A stretch of 64,000 nucleotides of DNA. Origin: Nemertoderma westbladi (Eukaryota; Xenacoelomorpha; Nemertodermatida; Nemertodermatidae). The notes under the pieces were generated by a model, which saw only the letters and a list, made by a program, of their open reading frames with translations, was not told where the DNA came from and searched no databases. The first letter of the stretch is position 1. Every line of letters starts with the position of its first letter. This document shows, in pieces, positions 30,897 to 40,942 of the stretch. The translations under genes and the position numbers were made by a program. The stretch covers positions 1 to 64,000 of the forward strand of contig JAUCBJ010005872.1 of the NCBI GenBank assembly GCA_032718475.1, in the 5' to 3' direction.

Positions 30897-31223
30897 CAGA
30901 GTCGTAGCGAGCCCTTCTGGCGCCCGGGGGAATGAAGCTGAGATGCCCCCCCCCCCCCTTCAATAATTTTAACTTTTCATTTATGACGGTTTTTTTAATA
31001 TTATATAACAGAATATAATAATTAAAAAAAAACGTCTAAAAAACAATTTACTAACAGTATATAACTATATCAAATATAGAGTATCACAATACCTGACTTT
31101 TCACTGATTTGTCCTATTTTTACTACAAGAATTCCCTGACATTGTCTGGCGTTTCAGCGCCCCTGGGTGAGTGCGCCCGGGGGAACATCCCCCCCCCCCC
31201 CCTTCCTCCCCGCAACGCCTCTG
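30897..31223. mobile_element. hAT-like MITE with perfect 8-bp target duplication
   Basis: Ends CAGAGTCGTAGCG and the complement of CGCAACGCCTCTG. Identical flanking octamers TATATTGT at 30889-30896 and 31224-31231. 327 bp, no coding sequence. Two C-runs at about 30946-30958 and 31190-31202 follow GCGCCCGGGGGAA in both halves in the same orientation, so the element may contain an internal duplication. Confidence 0.85.
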
Positions 31224-32488
31224 TATATTGTCCTTGAGACAACAATCCCATGCTCATCACGTCTAATCTTGATTCCTAAACACTATTTAAGTTGTCAAAG
31301 TTTGTCGATATTGGAACCTGCTGCGAGTTTCTTCCTAAATTCTAGAACATGTTGCTCATCACTTCCAATAACAACACTCATCAAGCATCAATATACACTA
31401 ACGGTCTAAATATCCCTCTCACTTAGGCGATGTATACGCTAACACGCAAGGGTACCAAGTTACACTGTTTAAAGCCTGTAGTTTGTTACTGTCTCATTCC
31501 AGCACCGTAGGCCTATAGCCTGCTATACAGACAGACACTTACACCATGCATACAGACCATACAGACACTTTGCGGCTTGCAATATAGTTTAGATTGATTA
31601 GCTTGATGTTAGTTGCTCCGGCTAACTTACAGTAGATAATCCCTCTTCACACCTTTATGATTCAGATATTGATTATTTTCGGCAGCCACGTCTAGACGTA
31701 TTCTGATGTTACCTTTTTTTTTTTTAACAAAAACCTTGTCGAATCCAAATAATTTAATATATTTCTAACACGTTTTTACATTTTTCATACTTTCACTATT
31801 TATTTCAATACAAAACTTTGCGCAAAATGTTTATTTAGATATCAAATTTTTTATATTTATTATAACTTTTAACTATATTTTAATTACTTAATTCCTCCTA
31901 CTTATAAAGTACCTAATACAGCAATTAATTTTAGATAATTGAACCAATGTTTTAATTAACTATTCTTTAATTACCTATTTTTTTTAAATTACCTTTTCTT
32001 TAATATCTATATCCTATTACTTATTCTAACTCATTCATATTCTATACAAAACCGTACCGTACATATAATACCTACCTATCCGTTTTTAATTTTAATTATT
32101 TGTATCGAAATTTTAATTACTTAATTCTTCCCACATACAAAGTACATATATTATAGATTTTAGATAAATTCCTTATAAACAATTAAATAATAAAAAATGA
32201 CAAGTTTCAGCTTGAACGGATGACAAATTACGAAATAACGAATACTAATTATTAATAGTATACTATATATCACTGACAGATAGTACAAAAGGTAGGCCTA
32301 GCTTCGTTTTTTTCTCTTGTTTTGTAATATTATTTTTTACCGAACTTCTATCCCACTACATGGGGTTAATGCTCTTACTTCAATACTGAATTTATTACCC
32401 ATCGTGATCCTATCAATGCAATATTCTGATATATGTGAAATTTATTATATTTAATGGTGATCAGTTCAGTATTAATTCTACACTGATA
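31224..32488. other. AT-rich, no gene seen
   Basis: Very AT-rich, with scattered TAGGCCTA palindromes (31508, 32291). No exon, RNA or repeat could be supported. Confidence 0.45.
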
Positions 32489-32863
32489 TTAATTCGGCAA
32501 AATACATAATTCCATCTTAACAGTAGGTGCAAGTCTCCCCCAAAGTGTATTCCTATACCTGTGAGATTCTCTAGGCAAAACTTCGATCATCAATAACATC
32601 ATGTAAAACGTATTCATCCAGCCATGCAGTGGGTCGTCGTTCTCACATTGATCAAACACTATATTGTTCATTTGTATCACCGTTGCTGTCATTACCCCAT
32701 TCAGCATTAGGTTCCTCTGGAAACCCGTCAACATCCGACATTGTCGCACAATGAATAGTTTCGACTCATTCATCTTTACCACTACTCCTAGATCCATCAA
32801 ATGATACACTCCGTATAGCAGCTGTGAAGCCATTCTCATTTGAACTTCATATTCCTTGAACAA
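32489..32863 (-). CDS. Weak 124-codon ORF, unrecognised
   Basis: ATG-initiated frame rich in Met/Leu with no domain. Composition differs little from neighbours, and it could be a random ORF or decayed transposon. Listed only because it is open over 375 bp in AT-rich sequence. Confidence 0.15.
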   Translation of the reverse strand: MFKEYEVQMRMASQLLYGVYHLMDLGVVVKMNESKLFIVRQCRMLTGFQRNLMLNGVMTATVIQMNNIVFDQCENDDPLHGWMNTFYMMLLMIEVLPRESHRYRNTLWGRLAPTVKMELCILPN

Positions 32864-33091
32864 GTAACTTTATTACTCTCGGCATTTCAGACAAGATAGG
32901 CCGGGCTGGGTAGTAGTGGATAGAATAGGTCAATATCCAACATACACTCTAAGTGAAATCTTAGAGTGAAGCTTCTTCCGATTATTACCTCCAATTAAGG
33001 ATTTTTATTTAATGTACTTATGCTTGAAGTATTCAAATATTGTGATTAGGTGTAGACTATAGTGAATAGTGAATTTTGAATCTTAATAAAA

Positions 33092-34984
33092 AAAGTGGAG
33101 AAACAGCATGATCAACTGCGAGGCATACAGCTCGTTCAACCTAATTGGTTCGGACCACAGAATTGTGACTGCAGAGATCAGACTCAGATTGAGAGCCAGC
33201 AAACCCAGGACAAGCAAGCAAATCAACTATGACTGGGAGAAACTCAGAACTGACAATGCAGTAAAATGCTTACACAGTAGAAGTTTAAAACCGCTTTGAA
33301 GCACTTCAGTCAATGGATGAAGACCAGTCCACCGATTCCATATACCAAAATATAATAAAAGCCCACAAGGAATCAGCTAAGAGGCATATCCCCCAGAAAC
33401 CCAAACGAAAACAGTATGTGCCATGGCAAAACTCTGAGGCTACTTGTAAGAGAGAAGATCATAAGATAGCCTACAAAGTAAAAACCGAACAACCAACAAC
33501 CGAAAACATTAACAAGGTTGAGAAAGCTAAGGATGATTTTAAATTGGCCTACAACATCAGCCAGGAAAAGTACATACAGGATAAAATTGAAGCAATTACA
33601 ACTGCTCACATACAGCAACAATCAAGACTTACTTGGCAAACTGTGAATGAGGTATCTGGTCGGAAAAGTTGTGCAAAGGGGCGCCCAAATAGTCCCGAAG
33701 AACGTGTGGGGAAGTGGAAAAATGACTACAGCAACTTGCTTGGGCAGCAACCAAACATCGAGGTCAGCCCTACAAGAAAAATATATGACAAGACACTACC
33801 TATAGAGACAGGGGACTTCACACCTGCCGAACTCCAAAGAAGCACTAAAAGCATGTCCAATAATAAAGCGAGTGGATTAGATGAAATTCCAGCGGAGGTA
33901 TGGAAAACAGGAGTGCTAAACAGACCATTATTGAATGTTTGCAACCGGATGTTAAAAGGGTAAAAGCCTCCACCAAGTTGGACTAAAGGTCAACTAAAGC
34001 CTCTCCCCAAGAAAGGAGACCTCGGTATACCAACAAACTGTCGTGGGATCTGTCTGCTTGTGGTAGCTGCCAAAATATACAATAAAATGATTCTATATAG
34101 GATTAGGCCTCACATAGAGAAACTACTGCGTAAGAGCCAAAACGGATTTCGACCAAGTAGATCAACAATAGCTCAGATACTTGCACTGCGGAGACTGATT
34201 CAAGGAATCAAGTCAAAGAATCTCCCCGCAGTCATGACTTTTGTGGACTTCAAGAAGGCATTCGACTCCATCCATAGAGGTAAAATGCTTGAAATCCTAA
34301 GAGCTTATGGAATACGAGAAGTAATCGTTGCTGGCATTGGATTGTTATATTGTGACACAGAACCGCAGGTACTCTCACCAGATGGTGAAACTGAGTTTTT
34401 CTCAATCCTGGCTGGCGTACTGCAAGGTGACACATTAGCACCATTACTATTTGTAATTGTACTGGATTACGCAATGAGGACGGCCACAAAGGGTGAAGAT
34501 CTGTAAATCAGATCTCCCCAGGCAGCTGAAGACTAAGTTCTTTCGAGCCACAGTGGAAAGTGTATTTTTATACGGGGGTGAGACCGAGACCTGGACACTG
34601 ACTAAATCACTTAAACAACGAATTGATGGTTGCTACACAAGACTTACTAAGGGCAGCCATAAACATCAGCTGTAGACAACACATGACAAATACCGAGCTT
34701 TATGGTACAATACCACCTGTATCAACCACCCTCCGTGAACGCAGATTAAGATTCAGTGGGCACTGCTGGCGAAGTAAAGACGAGGTCATACCAGATCTAC
34801 TTTTCTGGCAACCAACTCATGGAATGCATAGTCGTGGACGACCGGCCATAAGATATATAGATCAACTTGAAAGGGATACTGAACTTGGAAGAAACGAAAT
34901 TGCGACAACTATGGAGAATCGGGAAGCCTGCTGGAAAGATCTCATTTCCACTGTCCGAGTTCGCTCGACTTAGTAGTAGTAGTA
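33092..34984 (+). pseudogene. LINE-B, RTE-like non-LTR retrotransposon, 5'-truncated and broken
   Basis: It begins in the C-terminal part of the APE-type endonuclease (FNLIGSDHRIVTAEIRLRLR, with the conserved SDHR). A linker follows, then RT: NNKASGLDEIPAEVWK, GICLLVVAAKIYNKMI, NGFRPSRSTIAQI, FVDFKKAFDSIHRG and GVLQGDTLAPLLFVIVLDYA. At about 34503 a deletion removes the YADD/FADD box and joins to the connection region (LYGGETETWTLTKSL, LRFSGHCWRSKDEV). The 3' end is GTTCGCTCGACTTAG plus (TAG)n at 34984. At least three frames are used, so it is dead. The upstream endonuclease half is missing. Confidence 0.9.
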
Positions 34985-35385
34985 AATGTTATAAAATTGA
35001 ACAAATTTATGGTCTTTAATATATTAAGAATCTTAAGAATCTGAATGACTTTGTGAAGTTGCAAAATATTAACAATTCGTTAAAAAATGTGTTAAAAAAG
35101 ATGCATGCCCAAAGATTTTCCAAAAGCTTTGCATGCCCAAAGATTTTCCAAAAGCTTTGCATGCCCAAAGATTTTCCAAAAGCTTTGCATTGCCAAAAAT
35201 TTACTCCGCCGCGCTGCTAACGCATGAAATATATTTGTGTTGTATAATTTTACATTATTACAGATTAATTAATTATATAAAAAATATATTTGCAATTAAA
35301 ATTTATATTGTTAACTTTAATGTGTTGGAAAATTCTGTTCGAGTTTACAAACATCTAACAATAGTTCAAAGGTATCCGAAGATTA
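34985..35385. repeat. AT-rich upstream region with 28-bp triplication
   Basis: GCATGCCCAAAGATTTTCCA plus AAAGCTTT is repeated about three times at 35103-35190. The rest is AT-rich and should include the promoter and 5' UTR of the channel gene. No intron acceptor was identified ahead of the ATG. Confidence 0.6.
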
Positions 35386-37818
35386 ATGGCTATTGTTAAT
35401 AACGGAAAACCCATAGAGTTGGCCGAACTTTCAGATGTTTGTATGGAAGAACCCATTGGGTTAGACGAATCTCCTAGTAGAACCTCATACAATGATATAT
35501 TTAATGAACGTCTCCTTGAATATGCTAAAGCATATTGTTTTAATGGCAACTTTGATTCTTTTAAGAAAATCATGACAACGCGATCGCCATTTGGCACAAA
35601 TGTTCCTTTTGGCAGTAATCACTGTTCTCGAGGTTCTCTTATTCACATCGCTTGTAGTAATGGACACTACGACATAGTTGAATGGTTGCTTAATGAATTC
35701 CCCGAACTAATTTGGAGTAAGGATGAAATAGGTAGACAACCACTATCAATCGCCAGCCAACAAGGTTATACAAACATAGTCAAACTGATGATAGATAAAT
35801 CTTCTGATACCAATATGTTGGAAAATCAAAGTCAGTATGGATATACAGCGCTGCACTACTCCATCATAGGTGGTTGTACGGGAACATTCAATAAACTCCT
35901 AGATTCCGGGGCAAACTTATCAGCGACTGATATAATGGGATGTAATGCTTTGCATCTTGTTTTTCAGTTTGGTGCCCCGAAGAGTATAATGGAGAGAGTA
36001 GTGAATCACCAAATAGATAATCCACATGATCTAGGTTGCCACGAGAGACAACCTATTGACTATCATATGAAGAACTACCATCTGGTTCTTGATTATATCA
36101 TCTATAGAGCCAATGGAATGAAAAAAGTAGTATCTTTGGCCTCCTTACCAGACGGACTTTTGGAGGGTTTATGCGACACAATAACATGTGAAGAGTGGGA
36201 AAGCGTGTTCAATAAATGTATTGAGTTGCAGGATAGCAAAGAATTTAACGATTTTATTTGTGAGAAACATTCTTCTATATGGGAGGATGAAAAAAAGATT
36301 AAGTACATCACTGATTCACCTATGATTGTACGAATACCTAGCAGAACTGCAGACAAAAACATATGGGTCACAATAGCTGCGGATCTGATGGAACCAAAGT
36401 TTCCTTCTGAAGCCCAAGGGGGTATTTTGAAATATTTAAGAGAGTTAAAGAAAAGTTTATTTCGAAGTGACATGGAGTGTGAACTTTTTCCACTGGAAAT
36501 GATCACATCTAAACCGGGGAACGAGGAATTATTTAATCACCCTTATGTTTCGGCCTTAATCGAAATGAAATGGCAGAAAGTAACAGAACGATATTGTTTC
36601 CTGATGGGCTGCCTTATCATGCACTTTCTCGCTATACTCTGGAATGTTACAATAATGTGGAGGAATCTTCCAGATGCAAATGAAACTAATGTTAATGAAT
36701 TGAAAACGCCCTCATTTCCCGATGACATTGAATATACTTTTTGTTGGGTAATTTTAGCTTTTATGACACTATTGCTCGCTGGAATAGAGTTCGTACAGTT
36801 CATTCTGTCAATAAAAAAAGAATATGTCTTTGACTTTGAGAATTTTCTAGAATGGAGCACAATAACTTTGTCCATTTGGTTGCTGTTTATGCCATTTTCA
36901 GGAGAAATTCGAAAATTTACATATTTCAAAGAAGCTAGCTCTACGGCCATTGTTTTTAGGAGTGTTTCTGTGACTTTATTAGGATCGAAGATAAAACGAT
37001 TACATATTGGTGAGCATATTATTATATACAGGAAAATCGTCACCAATTTGTTACAAACAACGGCTTATTTTACTTTGATTATCGGGTCATTTACAGTTGC
37101 CATTGATTTAATGTTCCACGGTGGTGGAGGGTATTCAGTATTTTTAACTTTGTCTTCAATTTCTGCAGGGGCAGAATATGAAAGTGACAATATCAAAAAG
37201 GAGGATGTAGTGCAGAACGTCATTTCTCATCTATCGTTTATTGTTTATCTGTTTGTGATACCCATCGCCTTGATGAATTTAATTTTGGGCTATGCTATAT
37301 ACGACACGAAAAAAATTCTTGAACAATCGAAAGCGCACTGCGAAAAATGGCGTTTCTTGTTTATTATGGAGGTGGAAAGACTGGCTAGGTTTACAGGGTG
37401 GTGGCGTATGAAACACGTACGGTTGTTTAAAAAGGGCAGGAGCAATTTATTGTTATTCTCCAACGCCTCGAAGAGAAGATACCCAGTTTACAGCGAGAAT
37501 GTTAAACTACCCAAATTGATCAAAAGCTTATTTAAAGTTATAGAATATCTTGGACTATATAACATGTTTACTCGATATATACACACTGTCTGGACCATGG
37601 TTGGCCCTATTGATAGGGCCGCCGAAGATTATAAATATTCGAACGAGTATTCTACCGAAATCAAACAGATTGGAGTTTATCTCTCCACCACAATTGTAGA
37701 TGATCTTATCGATTTAGCGAATAAGAATAAGAAAGAACAGGAAGGGAAGGGAGACCTGAAATTCAAAAGAAAAAGAAAAATAAACCCAATAAATGGACTG
37801 TACCACTGTCCTCTGTGA
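35386..37818 (+). CDS. TRPA-like ankyrin-repeat cation channel, intronless
   Basis: Uninterrupted 810-codon frame from ATG. Residues 80-215 hold about four ankyrin repeats (LIHIACSNGHYDIVEWLL, GYTALHYSIIGG, GCNALHLVFQFG). A long linker follows, with FNHPYVSALIEMKWQK at about 383-398, the pre-S1 signature of TRPA proteins (HP...AL...KW). Hydrophobic segments: S1 404-425, S2 452-475, S3 488-505, S4 520-540, S5 554-577, pore loop about 583-597 (SVFLTLSSISAGAE), S6 612-641. The C-terminus is basic. This fits a tetrameric plasma-membrane cation channel of the TRPA/painless type with far fewer ankyrins than canonical TRPA1 (14-17). Absence of introns is odd in a region of intron-rich genes and suggests retroposition or an intronless tandem family. 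AATAAA at 38002-38007. LINE-B lies 400 bp upstream and Penelope 300 bp downstream. Confidence 0.85.
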   Translation: MAIVNNGKPIELAELSDVCMEEPIGLDESPSRTSYNDIFNERLLEYAKAYCFNGNFDSFKKIMTTRSPFGTNVPFGSNHCSRGSLIHIACSNGHYDIVEWLLNEFPELIWSKDEIGRQPLSIASQQGYTNIVKLMIDKSSDTNMLENQSQYGYTALHYSIIGGCTGTFNKLLDSGANLSATDIMGCNALHLVFQFGAPKSIMERVVNHQIDNPHDLGCHERQPIDYHMKNYHLVLDYIIYRANGMKKVVSLASLPDGLLEGLCDTITCEEWESVFNKCIELQDSKEFNDFICEKHSSIWEDEKKIKYITDSPMIVRIPSRTADKNIWVTIAADLMEPKFPSEAQGGILKYLRELKKSLFRSDMECELFPLEMITSKPGNEELFNHPYVSALIEMKWQKVTERYCFLMGCLIMHFLAILWNVTIMWRNLPDANETNVNELKTPSFPDDIEYTFCWVILAFMTLLLAGIEFVQFILSIKKEYVFDFENFLEWSTITLSIWLLFMPFSGEIRKFTYFKEASSTAIVFRSVSVTLLGSKIKRLHIGEHIIIYRKIVTNLLQTTAYFTLIIGSFTVAIDLMFHGGGGYSVFLTLSSISAGAEYESDNIKKEDVVQNVISHLSFIVYLFVIPIALMNLILGYAIYDTKKILEQSKAHCEKWRFLFIMEVERLARFTGWWRMKHVRLFKKGRSNLLLFSNASKRRYPVYSENVKLPKLIKSLFKVIEYLGLYNMFTRYIHTVWTMVGPIDRAAEDYKYSNEYSTEIKQIGVYLSTTIVDDLIDLANKNKKEQEGKGDLKFKRKRKINPINGLYHCPL

Positions 37819-38112
37819 AGGATAGCATCATATGGAATCGGGGATTCGATACCGAGTTACTGAGAGATTGTTGTTGTCGTCGGCATACCTTGAATCTATA
37901 AGAACAAGCTAATAATGGGAGCTAAGCGATTGTCTAAACTCGATTGTCTCAACTAGAAAGGACCAGGAACACGGAAAGGACGGGTTGGAAGACGAAAATT
38001 CAATAAAATAAAGTATAGTTGGATGAGGTATGCATAGAAACGAAACTTAACAACAAGTTATCGATTGGTCGATTTACTATTTATTGAAGTAGAAAATCCA
38101 ATAATAAAGAGT
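37819..38112. other. 3' UTR/flank of the channel gene
   Basis: AATAAA at 38002-38007 is 184 nt after the stop. Nothing else seen. Confidence 0.5.
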
Positions 38113-39274
38113 TAATTGTATTTTATTTATTAATCAAGCACGTTAAGTAAAACCCTTACCGGTAGGTATGTCAGTGCCAAAATATGTAAAAAACTAAAAA
38201 GCAACAAGACCTAGACGTTGCATGCAATCAGCTGACGGCAGCCAGTTGATCGGTAGGTTTCGCCTCGCAAATGAAGGCATTCTCAGGAGGCCAAGCCAGG
38301 AAATGTAGAGGGAGATTCCCAAAGAGGGACGGAACATGTAACGAAATGAAGATATGTCTGTACTGTAACTAACTACTGGGAAGCAGCACCGTAAACTTGC
38401 GCCAGTCACGTTTCTGCTTGTTGAGAACAGGCTTGCGTGTTTGAATGTAATACATTTCAAGCTTTTGCAAGACTGGCCGCAATGGGTGTCTAGCAATTAC
38501 GGTGAAATGTTCAAACAATTCACGCCAGTCAGTCAGCCAACGTGTATTGGGCTCGCCGCGGTGCGTCATGACGTGGTTGTGCACAGTCTTACCCTGTTCG
38601 CTCCCATCATTAGCTGTCCCATCGTGGTGCTGCCTAACGCGTTCAAACAATTGTTGGATGTTGTGTCCAACATATTCCCCATTGCAAGAGGGTCAAGAGA
38701 AAGAGTAAACGACGTTAGACGCAGGGATTTCCGGATGGGGTGTTTGAGAAATGGGAGTGACTGGCGCAGTTTAGATGTTGTAAAAACAAACCGAACTGGC
38801 CGTGTGCAAGACCTGAATTTAAGACCAGCACGTAACTTTCGAACAAACAGATCAGTTGCCCGACCTCGGTACTCGAACTTACAGATAATAGACTTGGAGT
38901 CATGAGGAGCTGCCTGGTCGACCGGGTCAATGACCTCGGTGGGGACAGCTGTTGGTGCCTGTTAGTATCTGTAGGCTTGCGGTACCACGTTGTTGAAAGA
39001 GCATAGTCAAGTTACAGTACAGACATATCTCCATTTCGTTACCTGTTCCGTCCCCCTTTGGGAATCTCTCTCTACATTTCCTGGCTTGGCCTCCTGAGAA
39101 TGCCTTCAGTTGCGGGGCGAAACCTACCGATCAATCAGCTGGCTGACCTCAACTGATCACTGATTGCATGCAACGTCTAGGTCTTGTTGGTTTTTAGTTT
39201 ATTACATACTGTACTTTGGCACTGCCGGTAAGGTTTTTACTTAACGTGCTTGATTAATAAATAAAATACAATTA
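38113..39274 (-). mobile_element. Penelope-like element remnant flanked by inverted repeats
   Basis: 38113-38370 and 38998-39274 are inverted copies about 260 bp long (outer ends TAATTGTATTTTATTTATTA; inner parts share TTCTCAGGAGGCCAAGCCAG). Between them, on -, is the end of a Penelope ORF. It has the linker RFVFTTSKLRQSLPFLKHPI, then PSCNGEYVGHNIQQLFERVR, where a stop replaces the first Cys of an expected C-x-x-C. The GIY-YIG domain body follows (HNHVMTHRG, LQKLEMYYIQTRKPVLNKQ). YVG represents the YIG of the family. Inverted pseudo-LTR-like flanks are known for Penelope elements. The RT domain is absent. Dead copy. Confidence 0.8.
38870..38950 (-). mobile_element. Possible tRNA-like SINE piece inside the Penelope remnant
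   Basis: On -, CATGACTCCAAGTCTATTAT is followed by GTAAGTTCGAGTACCG, resembling an anticodon loop region and a B box. The A box is poor. Tentative. Confidence 0.25.
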
Positions 39275-39656
39275 CTTCTTTAATATTTATTATTATAATT
39301 ATAATAATTAATTATCATTTTATTTTCATTTGCTATTATAATACCCTACCTACCACTACCATTTTATGGTTGTTCGTTCAATTTACATATCAATGGCCTA
39401 TGTTACGTTATAAACTAAATCCCAATATTTTCTAAGCAATTTTTTGGTTAATTCTCCCTTTAAAGGGGGAAAATGTTGCTTTATTTATCTACTGAAAAGT
39501 ACATCAAAAAAATAACTCAATTATGTACTGTACATTTTATTATGCAAAAATAAATTTACATGAGTTTACATGTTATTTGACGTTTCAATAAACTATCTTA
39601 CACTGGGTGAACATTAAAAGTGAGACAAAGTTCCCGTGCAGCGTTGTTTTAATTAA
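39275..39656. other. AT-rich, no gene seen
   Basis: ATT/ATA-rich spacer between the Penelope remnant and a LINE 3' fragment. Confidence 0.4.
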
Positions 39657-39890
39657 TTATGTGATTTCATCATAGCGCATGTGTAGTTCGTAATACTTTT
39701 TCTTTGTTGTTGTGTAGTATTCCTTATGAGATTGAATTTGTTTCAGTTTGATATCAGTTGAGTTCCATAATTTGATAAGTGAAATTAATAAACTGTTGTG
39801 TCCGTAGCTGTTATAGGTCCTTGGTATTTTCATATTTTTGGTACGAGCATTTAGTAGTTGTGGGTCTGTGTGTATATTATTTAGAAATGG
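39657..39890 (-). pseudogene. LINE 3'-terminal coding fragment
   Basis: On -, LNNIHTDPQLLNARTKNM, then IPRTYNSYGHNSLLISLIKL and WNSTDIKLKQIQSHKEYY, ending in TAA at 39657-39659. The pattern R-x-x-Y-G-x-x-S-x-x-x-x-x-I-x-L-W-N-S near a stop is typical of the C-terminus of CR1-like LINE ORF2. It is not the same family as LINE-C. Confidence 0.55.
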
Positions 39891-40030
39891 TTATGTTAAG
39901 GATTGAAATGGAATAGATAGATTGTGTATTATTATATTTAAATAAAAAGTTGAGTCCATTGAATTCACGCAATGAGTGTAGATTCGGCAATTTATATTGC
40001 TGAATTATTGCCGAATATTGCCGAATTATA

Positions 40031-40892
40031 CACCATGACCCGTAATATAGTGTCATTTCTGATGACACGGACCCCCCCCCCCCCCCCCCCCCAAATTTTT
40101 CTACAGATCTTTATCATATTGCTTGAAATTTGAAACACAACTATTTCAACTCACTTTAAAAAAGTGTCTTTAGCGAAATCGCACCCTCTGTATCATTGCC
40201 ATTCTTCACTTTAGTCGTAATTTTTCACATCAATAGAAAGCTTGCGTTGCAAGGATTCCAAAAATGTAACAATGTCTGAATTTCGTTGAGAAACAGCTGA
40301 GGAATAGGCGTTCAAGGATTGCAAGAATTATTGAATGGCTGAAATGGCTGAAGGCCATTTATTCTATTTAATAAATACACAATATTCTGGAACAATTTGT
40401 TTATGTATGATTAGCTACGCAATATAGATATTGTATAGGCATACCGCTGTTGCCTACCAACTCATAAAATAAATAACACGTTCTAGAATTTTGTGTATTT
40501 ATTAAATAGAATAAATGGCTTGCAGCGAACAATAATTCTTGCAATCTTTGAACGCCTATTTCTCAGCTGTTTCTCAATGAAATTCAGATATTGCTACATA
40601 TTTGGAATCCTTGCAACGCAAGCTTTCTATTGATGTGAAAAAATTACGACTAAAGTGAAGAATGGCAATGATACAGAGGGCGCGATTTCGCAAAAGACAC
40701 TTTTTTAAAACGCTTATAAATAAAATTTAAAGGCGAAATCGAAAATTCCGGCTTCATGGTAACAACCACGGTGAGTTGAACTAGTGGTGTTTCAAATTTC
40801 ATGCAATATGATAAAGATTTGTAGAAAAATTTGGGGGGGGGGGGGGGGGGTCCGTGTCATCAGAAAATGACACTATATTACGGGTCATGGTG
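40031..40892. repeat. Foldback element 2 (CACCAT family), TA target
   Basis: It starts CACCATGACCCGTAATATAG and ends with the complement, flanked by TA on both sides. Arms of roughly 330-400 bp are nearly complementary. Subterminal hairpin GTGTCAT...ATGACAC, then a C-run on the left (about 40072-40092) and a G-run on the right (about 40832-40850). The inner arm shares TTGCAAGGATTCCAAA with element 3. No transposase is evident. Confidence 0.85.
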
Positions 40893-40942
40893 TATTATGT
40901 TAATTATTTGTAGTTATACATTATTGTAGTGAACATTATATA

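Noticed and set aside
38441-38905. 154-aa ORF on the + strand
   Set aside because: Complement of the Penelope GIY-YIG/linker sequence, which reads sensibly on the - strand.
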